DNA from: Promethearchaeota archaeon Loki_b31 | Lineage (GTDB): Archaea; Asgardarchaeota; Lokiarchaeia; Sigyniarchaeales; SOKP01 | Length of the DNA stretch: 47,319 nt | NCBI GenBank assembly: GCA_005222975.1 | Contig: NJBI01000025.1 | Coordinates: 1 to 47,319, forward strand | Reading direction: 5' to 3' | Shown: positions 8,478 to 17,495 of the stretch, piece after piece | How the letters are laid out: every line of letters begins with the position of its first letter | Position numbering within the stretch: position 1 is the first letter of the stretch | The notes under the pieces: model-generated | The model's input: only the letters and a program-made list of their open reading frames with translations | The model's database searches: none | What the model was told of the DNA's origin: nothing | Made by a program: the position numbers and the translations under genes

Positions 8478-9563
8478 TTAATCAGGAATATTTATAGGGT
8501 AAGTCCCGTATTTTCTCTTAATATTTTGCATAGCTTCAAATCTATCAACCGTAACTGCTGGGTTTATGCTATGTCCTGAACTAAAGATATATCCACCACC
8601 CGGTGCTAATTCTCGTATTAATTTTTTGGCGTAATCTTCAATTTCAGAAATCTCTCCCATTGCTAGCATGATAGGACTTAAATTGCCAACGAAGGTAATC
8701 TTATCGCCATACTTTTCGTTTAATTTAAATATATCGTAATCTGGGTTAGCAGTAGTAGATTCGATGGGATTGAGCGCATCAACTCCGCATTTTATAATGT
8801 CCTCAAAAATTTCCATTAAATCTCCATCTGAGTGTAATAATATTTTACAATCACGCTTATGAGCAGCATCGCATATCCGACTTATCCATGGAAATATATA
8901 TTTTCGGTATAAACGGGGGCTCATGAATAAGCCATTTTTAAATCCGTAATCATCCCAAAGTAACACGATTTGCGCATCGTTTTCAGCCAAGATTTTTACT
9001 ACCTCGAGCGTAAACGATCCTCGGTCGTCGAATATTCTTTTGATTTGCTTATCGTGCCCCAGTATTCTTGAAAAGGTTTCAATTCCAAAACCCTCCCAAG
9101 TACATTCCATAAGTGATCCTGTAGATGGAATAGAAAAAACTACATCGTTCATTTCTTTTTGAATTTTTCTTCCACTTTGAAATTGTACTAATCTCGATTT
9201 CAAGTTTGGATCTGGCTGTTCCCAACTTTCATAATCTTCAAAACTTTTAAAATGACCCCCGTGATAAGCGAGGATTTGAGTACCATCTTCATACTGTTCA
9301 AATCTCATTATTCGGCCGTATTCATCGATAAAACCTTTTCCCCCTTTAAGAAACGTTCGAGGGAAAAGACTCACGATGCTAAGGACTAAATCTATGCCAG
9401 CTTTATAGGAAAATTCATAGGAACCTTTGTATCCACCAGTTTTTCTTGGATCAATTCCATAATATTTTATGATTGTGTTATTTGTAAACGCACTTTCAAA
9501 AGCGGGAACCCTATCTGGTTCTTCGTGCTCGATTGTTTTTAGTATTCTTTCTGGAGCGTTCAT
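8478..9563 (-). CDS. Uroporphyrinogen decarboxylase (URO-D) family protein, corrinoid methyltransferase type
   Basis: TIM-barrel protein of 361 residues. The NAPERILKTIEHEEPDRVP opening, the WDDYGFKNGLFMSPRLYRKYI segment, LLHSDGDL and the GNLSP motif are typical of the URO-D branch that includes methylcobamide:CoM methyltransferases (MtaA/MtbA) rather than haem-pathway HemE. The zinc site usual in MtaA (HxC...C) is not fully conserved: HSDGD replaces HxCG. The substrate is therefore open, with demethylation of a methoxy or methylamine compound one option. No corrinoid protein gene is adjacent. Confidence 0.8.
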   Translation of the reverse strand: MNAPERILKTIEHEEPDRVPAFESAFTNNTIIKYYGIDPRKTGGYKGSYEFSYKAGIDLVLSIVSLFPRTFLKGGKGFIDEYGRIMRFEQYEDGTQILAYHGGHFKSFEDYESWEQPDPNLKSRLVQFQSGRKIQKEMNDVVFSIPSTGSLMECTWEGFGIETFSRILGHDKQIKRIFDDRGSFTLEVVKILAENDAQIVLLWDDYGFKNGLFMSPRLYRKYIFPWISRICDAAHKRDCKILLHSDGDLMEIFEDIIKCGVDALNPIESTTANPDYDIFKLNEKYGDKITFVGNLSPIMLAMGEISEIEDYAKKLIRELAPGGGYIFSSGHSINPAVTVDRFEAMQNIKRKYGTYPINIPD

Positions 9564-9671
9564 TTTATCTTAAGTTAATAACATTTTATTAAAATCTTTT
9601 ATTAATTATTCATAATCTTTTAAATATATAAATTTTTAATTTTACAAGTTTGTAATAGAATTGATTTTGAA

Positions 9672-10271
9672 TTGAACGAGTTAAGAAGGTTAACAAGGGA
9701 ATTTTTTTCGAGAGATACGGTGTTAGTGGGCAAGGACCTCTTAGGAAAATATATCGTAAGAAAAACAGCGAAAGGAAGAATGATTGGAAAGGTAATTGAG
9801 GTAGAAGCCTATTTAGGCCCAAAGGATAAAGCGTGTCACTGTTATAATTATAAAAAAACTGAGAAAACAAAAATAATGTATATGAAACCCGGTACTCTTT
9901 ACGTTTATTATATCTATGGCACCTATTTCTGCCTTAATGTTATCACTGAACCAGAGGGGTTTCCGTGTTCTATATTCATAAGAAATTTGTATCCAATTGA
10001 TGGAATTGAATTAATGAAAGATAATCGGAATGTTAAAGTTGGTAAGAATTATAAAAATTTAGCGGATGGTCCAAGCAAGCTTTGTATGGCTATGAAAATA
10101 ACTAAGGAGAAGTTTAATGGCAAAGATTCTTGCGCTGAAAACTCAGTACTCTTTTTTACCGAAGGAGAGAAGATCGATGATAAACAAATCTTATTGGGAA
10201 AAAGAATTGGAATTGATTATGCTGAAGAAGATAAAGATAGACTTTTGCGTTTTATTTTGAATGAGGAGTAA
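9672..10271 (+). CDS. 3-methyladenine DNA glycosylase (AAG/MPG family)
   Basis: Monofunctional alkylpurine DNA glycosylase of 199 residues, the normal family length. Catalytic Glu E45, intercalating Tyr Y47 and H56 line up with human AAG E125, Y127 and H136 (VEAYLGPKDKACH). The KPGTLYVYYIYG and LADGPSKLCMAM blocks follow. It removes 3-methyladenine, hypoxanthine and related bases in base-excision repair. The start is TTG at 9672; no in-frame ATG or GTG lies upstream before a stop. The family is common in bacteria and eukaryotes and patchy in archaea. Confidence 0.93.
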   Translation: MNELRRLTREFFSRDTVLVGKDLLGKYIVRKTAKGRMIGKVIEVEAYLGPKDKACHCYNYKKTEKTKIMYMKPGTLYVYYIYGTYFCLNVITEPEGFPCSIFIRNLYPIDGIELMKDNRNVKVGKNYKNLADGPSKLCMAMKITKEKFNGKDSCAENSVLFFTEGEKIDDKQILLGKRIGIDYAEEDKDRLLRFILNEE

Positions 10272-10387
10272 TAATTACAAACATGCTTAAATTTATATAC
10301 GATTTATTTGACTTTTTATTTAGAGTTAAGGTTTGTTTGACCTCAATTTTAGTAAATAATTAGGAAAAGTCAATTAGGTTGATTTAA

Positions 10388-10831
10388 GTGGTAAAAGATG
10401 CTTTAAAATTTTTTCACGCATATGTAAACGAGATGATTGAAGTTGGCGGAGAAAACCTCCCACGGGCCGTTAGCACAAAATTGGGAGCAAAATTAGCCGC
10501 TTTATACAAAGAAAAAGGTATTAACAATTTAACAACTGCTTTAGAAACTGCTTATAAAGCGTTAGGTGCCTCAACTTCAATTAAAAAAATAGATGAGAAC
10601 ACATATCTTATTCAATTAAAACATTCTAAGAAATTTTGTCCAATTGGCGGAAAAAGGAACCCAACAAGCGCAAAAACTATTCAAGATAGCATATGTTTTC
10701 CTTATACGAGGAGTTTTCTGACGAGTCTTTTTCCTGAGTTTCAATTTGAGACTGAAATTAAGGAGTGTATTGTTGATAATAGTAATTCTCACTGTAAATA
10801 TAAGCTGAAAGTAAAGAAGAGATCGTATTAA
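10388..10831 (+). CDS. Small V4R-like domain protein
   Basis: Protein of 147 residues, starting at GTG 10388. The C-terminal half (CPIGG, then SICFPYTRSFLTSLFPEF and IKECIVDNSNSHCKYKLK) resembles the end of V4R (4-vinyl reductase/hydrocarbon-binding) domains, where the E-C...G(D/N)..C.Y pattern lies in a small-molecule pocket. The N-terminal half is helical with no recognised motif. Such stand-alone V4R-like proteins are thought to sense ligands or assist corrinoid or porphyrin chemistry. The assignment is tentative. It is convergent with the SRP RNA gene 30 bases downstream. Confidence 0.5.
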   Translation: MVKDALKFFHAYVNEMIEVGGENLPRAVSTKLGAKLAALYKEKGINNLTTALETAYKALGASTSIKKIDENTYLIQLKHSKKFCPIGGKRNPTSAKTIQDSICFPYTRSFLTSLFPEFQFETEIKECIVDNSNSHCKYKLKVKKRSY

Positions 10832-10863
10832 TCTTAGGAAATGTTTTTTAGGAAGGAATAGAA

Positions 10864-11172
10864 TAAAAGACCTGAACCTCGATTCCAATCCTGCTACTAT
10901 GACCAGATAATATGCTCCTCCACGACCTTACCATAAAGCGTGAACGCCTAAACTTACGATTGCTCCATCCCTGGCCTGATCGGGTTTGTTACTACGAGCT
11001 CGAGCCTTTCCTACAAAAGGCGCTACTCTGGCACCCACCATCATGGGGATACGCTTCGTCGGGACATAAAATTGGATAATAATTCTCATGAAACCTGAAT
11101 CCAGGCAATTTCCACTAATGAGGATTTTGCGGTCCGTCCAACAAAGGGACTTCAGACTACCCCAAACAGTCC
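10864..11172 (-). ncRNA. Signal recognition particle RNA (archaeal 7S)
   Basis: About 310 bases, clearly richer in G+C than the surroundings and without coding frames. Read on the minus strand, helix 8 is explicit: GATCAGG, CCA, tetraloop GGGA, TGG, AGCAATC (about 10960-10985). This is the CAGG...GNRA...AGCA hairpin that binds SRP54. The 5' GGACU and 3' GGUCU pair to close helix 1, as in archaeal 7S RNA, and the 3' end runs into a T-rich stretch. It is the RNA scaffold of SRP (SRP19, SRP54) for co-translational targeting. The ends are placed from helix 1 and are approximate. Confidence 0.9.
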
Positions 11173-11190
11173 ATACAAATAAAATGAATG

Positions 11191-11204
11191 GAAAAATAAA
11201 AATT
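11191..11204 (-). promoter_or_regulatory. Probable promoter (TATA region) of SRP RNA
   Basis: An A+T-only run lies about 25 bases upstream of the inferred SRP RNA 5' end on the minus strand (AAATTTTTATTTTT). The spacing fits an archaeal TATA box, though the box itself is not a strong consensus. Confidence 0.4.
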
Positions 11205-11215
11205 TATTGATGCAT

Positions 11216-11362
11216 TTATTTTTCTAAGATTAACTCTTTATTTATTTTTCTCTTTAATATCGATAAAAATTCGCTCGTATCAGGAAAAACATAAGTTATA
11301 TATTTACCATCGTCGTCAACAGTTACTTCTTTGAAAAATTTTCCTTCTACTTTAACTTTCAT
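11216..11362 (-). CDS. 48-residue hypothetical protein upstream of SRP RNA
   Basis: An intact short gene: ATG at 11362, 48 codons, TAA at 11216. The product is MKVKVEGKFFKEVTVDDDG at its N-terminus, followed by a Tyr/Phe-containing strand and a basic helix. A second in-frame ATG lies five codons upstream (11377). The lysine-rich, beta-strand-then-helix composition looks like a true small soluble protein. I do not recognise it. It is co-directional with the SRP RNA and ends about 45 bases before it. Confidence 0.6.
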   Translation of the reverse strand: MKVKVEGKFFKEVTVDDDGKYITYVFPDTSEFLSILKRKINKELILEK

Positions 11363-11525
11363 GTCATTCAATATCATAAGTAAAATAAATTGAAAAAGGA
11401 TTCAAAAAATCACATAACATGGAAATAATATTTTATCAAACTTTTTGTAAAATCGTAAATAAGATAGCTTAAATTTAGTTAAATAAGTGTTAATAAAAGT
11501 TTTTAAAAAACAATTGATGATTAAT

Positions 11526-12344
11526 ATGTCTGGGAACATATTTATAGCTATATTCATAGTTTGTGTCACCACATTTGGCATTGCTATGATAGTGGTTTAT
11601 ATAACTAAGTACAAAAGACTTCCCATCGATGTTTGGAAACCAGGTGCAGCTTGGATTCGAGCTTTAATCTATTTTTCTTTTTGCAATATTGTTACGGCTG
11701 TTTCTGGCACGCTTGAACAGATACTAAACCAGCCCATATTCACTACGGCGCAAATTTCAAACCCCTTTTGGATAGCCTACTTTTCTTTCTGTGTTATTTA
11801 TGTTTTCATTGCATATTGGATTCTATGGTCTCGCATGACGCTCACTTTCAACCGTAAATACCATCTCGGTTTTGAGATCGTGTTTGGTGTTATATGGGGT
11901 TTCAGCACTGGAGGTCTGCTTCTTTCGTTTTATCACCTTTGGAGTCTAACCGTCGTACCTGGTTGGGCTAATTACCTACTTGGTTTCGCCTCCATGGGTT
12001 TATGGCAATATTTCATTCAAAATTACTTCTGGGACATCTATGTTAGCCCAGAGCACGACACTCCAAGGTCGATTATCGTCAAAACTGCCGTTTGTCACAT
12101 ACCCAATGTGGTTATTTGTTTGGGTTTTCTCACTATTTGGAACAACTATGCCATATACATCGCGATTCAAACGTTTGCTTTGCTCGCATCGACCATTTTT
12201 CAAAAGTTCCCCGCTCCTTGGGCTAAAGGTCACTTCCACGCTCCTATGGTCAAACCTGGAATTGGTAGTTATCCACGCGGTACAGGATATATAGGCGAAA
12301 TCGACAAAACCACTGGTAAACTGGTTGAATCCAATCCCACTTAG
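11526..12344 (+). CDS. Polytopic membrane protein of unknown function
   Basis: Roughly 270 residues with about seven hydrophobic segments and a soluble C-terminal tail (about 45 residues) rich in Gly, Pro and His. The frame is open from a GTG at 11487, but the ATG at 11526 directly precedes the first membrane helix and is the better start. Aromatic motifs such as GLWQYFIQNYFWDIYV and RTF-free helices do not match a family I can name. Base composition is richer in G+C than the neighbouring archaeal genes and similar to the convergent alpha/beta hydrolase, so the two may have arrived together. Confidence 0.65.
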   Translation: MSGNIFIAIFIVCVTTFGIAMIVVYITKYKRLPIDVWKPGAAWIRALIYFSFCNIVTAVSGTLEQILNQPIFTTAQISNPFWIAYFSFCVIYVFIAYWILWSRMTLTFNRKYHLGFEIVFGVIWGFSTGGLLLSFYHLWSLTVVPGWANYLLGFASMGLWQYFIQNYFWDIYVSPEHDTPRSIIVKTAVCHIPNVVICLGFLTIWNNYAIYIAIQTFALLASTIFQKFPAPWAKGHFHAPMVKPGIGSYPRGTGYIGEIDKTTGKLVESNPT

Positions 12345-12422
12345 GTTTTCACTTCTCACATCATGGCGTTTAGACCAAACACAGTGACTAATCCTATTAT
12401 GATAAAATGTCTTTTGTTTAGA

Positions 12423-12442
12423 GCTAAATTTTTAGCTTTTTA
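12423..12442 (+). terminator. Hairpin plus T-run terminator between convergent genes
   Basis: A perfect 7-bp inverted repeat (AGCTAAA / TTTAGCT) with a two-base spacer is followed directly by Ts on the plus strand. This is a bacterial-style intrinsic terminator, about 80 bases after the membrane protein stop. Confidence 0.55.
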
Positions 12443-12484
12443 AGTATGAACTTGACTGGCTCTGTTGCTTTCTTTCATTACTTT

Positions 12485-13369
12485 CTAATTGCCATTCTTG
12501 TTGCTATTCACAACTAATGCGTTTACAATATGAGGTATGGCTTCACGAGGGAAACTATGCCCCATTCCATCCAAAATCAATAATTCTGCTCCGGGTATTG
12601 CTGTTGCGATGTCTTTGCCCGCTTCAACATGGTTAAGTGGATCTTCCCTCCCATGAATAACAAGCGTAGGCGCTCTTATTGCAGCAAGTTTGGGTTTTAG
12701 ATTACCGGGAACAGCCATTGCTGCTAATTGGCGAGTTATCCCTTCGGGATAATAACTACGATCGTACTCTTTTGCTCTATACTCTCTTGATTGATCCTCA
12801 TCATAGGCAAAAGTGCCGTGAATGAGACGACCGCGCTTGACCATTTCTTCAATAAATCCCTCGCGTTCGGAAGGAACGGGTGCAAAGAATTGCGCCAAGA
12901 TTTCTGGCTTCGGTTGCGGTAGATCGGGGTTTCCAGTCGTGCTCATGATTAATGTGAGAGATAGCACCCGAGATGGATGTCTATATGTTAGAACCTGTGC
13001 GATCATTCCACCCATGGAAGCACCGCAGACATGTGCTTTATCTATATTCAGAGCGTCCAAGACACCAACGGCATCACCAGCCATGTCCTCTAAAGTGTAT
13101 GGTACTTCGGGTATTTCTCCACGAGAATAGGCCGCATTAATCTCCAAAAAGTTCGGCAAACCGGCATCTCCAAATTTTGTTGACAAACCTATATCTCGGT
13201 TGTCGAATCTGATGACAAAAAAGCCACGATTTGCAAGACTTTCGCACATCTCATCCGACCAAGCAAGCATCTGGCTTCCCAGTCCCGCTATCAATAACAA
13301 CGGTTTTGAAATCGGGTCCCCGATTGTCTCATATTCAATCTCTGTATTATTTACAATCGCTTTTGGCAT
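12485..13369 (-). CDS. Alpha/beta hydrolase (esterase-like, RdmC/peroxidase-like branch)
   Basis: Alpha/beta-hydrolase fold protein of 294 residues with a complete triad: nucleophile Ser in GASMGG, acid Asp in HGREDPL and His in GMGHSFP. The oxyanion region is LIAGLGSQMLAW, followed by FDNRDIGLSTK, typical of the aclacinomycin methylesterase/haloperoxidase-like branch. It probably hydrolyses a small ester; substrate unknown. Codon use (many GCG, CGA, CCG) is more G+C-rich than the flanks and the closest look-alikes are bacterial, so transfer is likely. It is convergent with the membrane protein gene. Confidence 0.88.
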   Translation of the reverse strand: MPKAIVNNTEIEYETIGDPISKPLLLIAGLGSQMLAWSDEMCESLANRGFFVIRFDNRDIGLSTKFGDAGLPNFLEINAAYSRGEIPEVPYTLEDMAGDAVGVLDALNIDKAHVCGASMGGMIAQVLTYRHPSRVLSLTLIMSTTGNPDLPQPKPEILAQFFAPVPSEREGFIEEMVKRGRLIHGTFAYDEDQSREYRAKEYDRSYYPEGITRQLAAMAVPGNLKPKLAAIRAPTLVIHGREDPLNHVEAGKDIATAIPGAELLILDGMGHSFPREAIPHIVNALVVNSNKNGN

Positions 13370-13523
13370 TGTAGATCTTCCTCAGTTTTATCATTAATCA
13401 ACTTAAATATGAAATGTAATTAATGATTAAAAAATATAAACTTTATGTAAAACCAAAAATAAGCTAGAATATAGTTCAATTATCATAAAATAATGAAATA
13501 TGAGTAAATTTTAATGGATTACT

Positions 13524-14627
13524 ATGTCTGAAAATATTATATATCTCGACGCAAAAACACTTGAAAGTTTCATGAGAGATGTTTTTATTGGGCTTGGGGT
13601 TCCTAAAGACGATGCCCACATTATAGCTGAAGTATTAATTGCTTCTGATATTAGAGGAATTGATACCCATGGAATACAACGTTGTAAAATGTATTTCGAT
13701 CGTATCAAAGCTGGAATGTACGAAGTAATTACAAAGATTGACATCGTTAAGGATGGACCTACTACGGCTCTTTGGGACGGAAATTGCGGAATGGGTCACG
13801 TTATTGCTTATAAGGCGATGAAAACTGCGATTGAAAAAGCGAAAAAGTATGGGCTTGGTTCTGTTGCTGTTCGAAATTCGACCCACTTTGGAATTGCGGG
13901 TTACTATTCCCTCATGGCTACAAAGGAAGGGATGATTGGCTTCGCAGTTACTAACGCTCGACCCTCAATGCCCCCTACTTTTGGAGTTGAGCCAATGTTA
14001 GGAACAAATCCGTTAACAGTAGGCGCTCCAACAGACGAAGAGTTCCCCTTTTTAATTGACTGTGCCACTACAATCGTTCAAAGGGGTAAGGTAGAATTAT
14101 ATAATAGAATAAATAAACCTTTACCAGATGGGGTGGTAATAACAGACGATGGTAAAACAGAAACTGATCCTGCTAAAATATTAGAAGGTATGAGTAAAGG
14201 GAAAGCTGCGTTATTACCCTTAGGTGGCAAAGGAGAAGGTACTTCAGGTTATAAAGGTTATGGTTATGCAACCTTAGTTGAAATATTATCTGCGGCTTTA
14301 CAAGATGGAATATATCTTAAAGATACGATAGGTATCGTTGAAAACGGCCAAAAACGCTTAAAAGTGGGACATTTCTTTCTAGCAATTAATATTGAAAGCT
14401 TCTTATCAATTGGTTCTTTTAAAAAAACAGCCGGAAATATCATGAAGGGATTGAGAGAGTCAAAAAAGGCTCCAGGCGAGGAAAAGATTTACACGGCGGG
14501 AGAGAAGGAATTTATTGCCGAACAAGAAAGATTAAAAACGGGAATTCCGATTAACAAAAGTTTACAAGAAGATATCAAAATTATGCGAAAGGAACTTCAT
14601 CTGGATAAATATGAATTTAATTTTTAA
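13524..14627 (+). CDS. Type-2 malate/L-lactate dehydrogenase family (LDH2), copy 1
   Basis: NAD(P)-dependent 2-hydroxyacid dehydrogenase of the LDH2/MDH2 (ComC/DpkA) superfamily, 367 residues. It has RGIDTHGIQR with H49, the VRNSTHFGIAGYYS block with H121 and the PMLGTNPL nucleotide-binding segment. Family members interconvert malate and oxaloacetate, (S)-sulfolactate and sulfopyruvate, ureidoglycolate and similar pairs; the substrate cannot be fixed from sequence. It is followed 174 bases later by a close paralogue in the same direction. Confidence 0.9.
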   Translation: MSENIIYLDAKTLESFMRDVFIGLGVPKDDAHIIAEVLIASDIRGIDTHGIQRCKMYFDRIKAGMYEVITKIDIVKDGPTTALWDGNCGMGHVIAYKAMKTAIEKAKKYGLGSVAVRNSTHFGIAGYYSLMATKEGMIGFAVTNARPSMPPTFGVEPMLGTNPLTVGAPTDEEFPFLIDCATTIVQRGKVELYNRINKPLPDGVVITDDGKTETDPAKILEGMSKGKAALLPLGGKGEGTSGYKGYGYATLVEILSAALQDGIYLKDTIGIVENGQKRLKVGHFFLAINIESFLSIGSFKKTAGNIMKGLRESKKAPGEEKIYTAGEKEFIAEQERLKTGIPINKSLQEDIKIMRKELHLDKYEFNF

Positions 14628-14801
14628 AAAAGTATCCTTTATTTTTCTATAAATTTCTAATACTTTTTCTATAAAATTATCAAAAAAATCTCTAAAAATT
14701 ATTAAAATTAGAGTTACACGAACTTTCAACTTATATTCAATATGATTTTAATTAAATAGAAGGAATTCTAGTAAAATTCTATTGCATTCAAGGTAGTTTA
14801 A

Positions 14802-15935
14802 ATGACAAGTACAAAAAGTGACATAGTACCCTTATCTAGTGATATTATTTACATAGATTTTAAGACTCTCAAGAATTTTATTAGAGATGTATTCATTGGT
14901 CTTAAGGTAAATAAAGTAGATTCTGAAATAATTGCAGATGTATTAATTACATCCGATTTAAGAGGAATAGATTCGCATGGTATTCAGAGATGTAAGATGT
15001 ATTACGATAGGATTAAAAAAGGAATTTATAACACAAAAACTAAGATCAAGATCGTTAGAAAAGGTCCTACGACTGCGGTTATTGATGGTGGATGTGGGTT
15101 AGGACCGATTATAGGTTATAATGCTATGAAATTAGCGATTCAAAAAGCCAAAAAGTATGGACTCGGAGCTGTTGCAGTTAGGAATTCTACGCATTTTGGA
15201 ATTGCGGGATATTACTCTCTTATGGCTATAAAAGAAGGAATGATAGGGATTACAACCACTAACGCTAGACCCGCTGTTCCTCCAACATTTGGTGTAGAAC
15301 CAATGTTAGGTACAAATCCATTGACTGCGGGGGCACCAACAGACGAAAATTTTCCTTTTATGATTGATTGTGCTACCTCAATTATTCAAAGGGGTAAGAT
15401 AGAAGTTTATAATAGAGCGCAAAAACCGCTTCCTGAAGGAGTAATCATAACCAAGAATGGAAGAACGCAAAACGATCCTCAAGAAACATTAAAAAATTTA
15501 GAAGATAGTACTGCAGCTCTTTTACCGCTAGGGGGTGAAGGTGAAAATACATCAGGTTATAAGGGTTTTGGATATGCTACACTTGTAGAAATTTTATCAT
15601 CAGCATTACAAAATGGAGTATTCCTTAAAGATACAGCAGGAGTTATCGAAGAAGACCAAAAACGCTTAAAAGTTGGACATTTCTTTTTAGCAATAAATGT
15701 AAACCACTTTACGCCCTTGAAATTGTTTAAACGAACTACTGGGACAATTATGAGAACTCTTAGAAACTCTAAGAAAGCACCTGGTAAAAATCGAATATAT
15801 ACTGCTGGAGAAAAAGAATATTATTCTGAAAAAGTAAGAAAAAAACAAGGCATTCCAATTAATAAAAGTTTACAAGAAGATATTAAAACAATGCAAGAAG
15901 AACTGGGTTTATTTAGCTATAATTTTTCATTTTAG
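14802..15935 (+). CDS. Type-2 malate/L-lactate dehydrogenase family (LDH2), copy 2
   Basis: Protein of 377 residues, a tandem duplicate of the gene at 13524. It has the same active-site blocks (RGIDSHGIQR, VRNSTHFGIAGYYS, GVEPMLGTNPL, DCATS) and the same ending (GIPINKSLQEDIK). It carries about 10 extra N-terminal residues. The central and C-terminal parts have diverged modestly, which suggests different substrate preference or cofactor use after duplication. It is convergent with the CDF transporter and ends one base before that gene's stop. Confidence 0.9.
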   Translation: MTSTKSDIVPLSSDIIYIDFKTLKNFIRDVFIGLKVNKVDSEIIADVLITSDLRGIDSHGIQRCKMYYDRIKKGIYNTKTKIKIVRKGPTTAVIDGGCGLGPIIGYNAMKLAIQKAKKYGLGAVAVRNSTHFGIAGYYSLMAIKEGMIGITTTNARPAVPPTFGVEPMLGTNPLTAGAPTDENFPFMIDCATSIIQRGKIEVYNRAQKPLPEGVIITKNGRTQNDPQETLKNLEDSTAALLPLGGEGENTSGYKGFGYATLVEILSSALQNGVFLKDTAGVIEEDQKRLKVGHFFLAINVNHFTPLKLFKRTTGTIMRTLRNSKKAPGKNRIYTAGEKEYYSEKVRKKQGIPINKSLQEDIKTMQEELGLFSYNFSF

Positions 15936-15936
15936 A

Positions 15937-17379
15937 TTAAAAAAAAATTCCATCTGTTCGACCTTCTAAAGGTTCAGAATGGATAATAATTTCTGTTAGA
16001 TTTTCAATTTTCAGAGTTTCTTCTATTTGTTGCTCTAAATTTGAAACTATATTATGAACTTTCGAAATGTTTAAGGATCCATCAAAAAAAACATGGAGTT
16101 CGAGTGTACAAAAATCAAGTGCTGCCCAAAATTCTAAACCATGATATCCTTTAACTTCTGGATTACTTTTTAATAAGCTTTCTAAAGTTATCTGGAGTTC
16201 TCTTTTCTTTTGAGGGTCAATAGGAATACAGACTAAGTGATCAGTTACTAATTTTCGTATCATAGCATCTGATTCTATATGAGTAATTATTCGTGATATA
16301 GACGGAACTTGTTCCTTTAGTTGATTTTCAAACATAATACTTAATTCATGAGCTTCTTCTAGTGATAAATTCTCGTCAACGACTATTGCTACAGATAAAA
16401 AGTATTTATTTTTTATTCTGAAAATGTTTAAATTCCTAAAATCTGAAATCTCATTAAATTCACTTTTCATTGAATGAAGCAAGTTAATTATCTCTTCACC
16501 TATTGAAGATTCACTACTTAAAGGATTCATCTCAACTATACATTCTACATTATACGACGAAAAATATTTTTTACTCAATGTATGAATTGCTTTTGTAATT
16601 TGATTTGCATGAACGACAGATATATGATCTTCAACAGATAAGCGAACATCTAAAAATAATGTATTTCCACCAATTCTGACTTTTAATTCTTCAACACCAT
16701 TAACATGATCAAGATTAAAAACCTTTTCTTTGATTTCTTCTATAATAAGATAACTTATGGGGTTTTCATCAATTAAATCTTTAATTCCTTCTTTTGAAAG
16801 CTTAAATGCGGTGAATATTATCCATAAAGAGAGACCAATACTAAAAAATGGGTCTAAAAATTGGATACTGAAAAAGAGAGCTAAAATGAAATTAATCATA
16901 ACTACAATCGCTCTAAGAGAATCTTGGAACAAATTTAGTCCCAGAATTTTAAGTGATAAGCTACTCCGTTTCTTTCCTTGCCACATTAAAATTCTAGAAA
17001 AAGCTAAATTAATAATGAATGAAATAATTAACAGTTGAAACCCTAAATCAGGATTCATAATACCATACGCGTTGGTTAATATTGTTTGAACTGCTAAATA
17101 AATAATAATACAATATAGATTGATCAATATAATTCCTTGAATTAATCCCCCTATTGAATCAATCTTGGAATGCCCGTACATATGTTGGAAATCTGGGGGC
17201 TTTTGACTTATAACCAGAGAATAAATTGTTAGAAAAATAAAAAAAATATCAGTAAGCGTATCAACAGTTTCAGCTAAAAAACTAAGACTTCCCGTTAGGA
17301 TTACCCCTAGTAGTTTTAAACCTGACTGAATTAGGATTATGAAAAAAGTAATAATTCCTAATTTAATTTTTATGTCCAT
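15937..17379 (-). CDS. CDF-family cation efflux transporter with three tandem C-terminal dimerisation-like domains
   Basis: Protein of 480 residues. Residues 1-200 hold six membrane segments with CDF signatures (AETVDTLTD in helix 2, MYGHSKIDSIGG in the loop). About 270 cytoplasmic residues follow, and they read as three ferredoxin-like modules: residues about 215-285 (HVNGVEELKVRIGG), 300-370 (FRNLNIFRIKNKYFLSV) and 395-470 (GYHGLEFWAALDFCTLELHV). Usual CDF proteins carry one. It probably exports a divalent metal ion; the extra modules could give regulation or oligomerisation. It is unrelated in architecture to the CDF gene at 6315. Confidence 0.85.
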   Translation of the reverse strand: MDIKIKLGIITFFIILIQSGLKLLGVILTGSLSFLAETVDTLTDIFFIFLTIYSLVISQKPPDFQHMYGHSKIDSIGGLIQGIILINLYCIIIYLAVQTILTNAYGIMNPDLGFQLLIISFIINLAFSRILMWQGKKRSSLSLKILGLNLFQDSLRAIVVMINFILALFFSIQFLDPFFSIGLSLWIIFTAFKLSKEGIKDLIDENPISYLIIEEIKEKVFNLDHVNGVEELKVRIGGNTLFLDVRLSVEDHISVVHANQITKAIHTLSKKYFSSYNVECIVEMNPLSSESSIGEEIINLLHSMKSEFNEISDFRNLNIFRIKNKYFLSVAIVVDENLSLEEAHELSIMFENQLKEQVPSISRIITHIESDAMIRKLVTDHLVCIPIDPQKKRELQITLESLLKSNPEVKGYHGLEFWAALDFCTLELHVFFDGSLNISKVHNIVSNLEQQIEETLKIENLTEIIIHSEPLEGRTDGIFF

Positions 17380-17495
17380 TTTTTTCCTTTTATTTCTTTA
17401 GAAGTTGATTAAAAAACTTAAAGAAATACTGAGAAATAAATATTTGGCAATTAAATAAAATAAAATGAAATAAAATAGAAATATTTATAATATTT

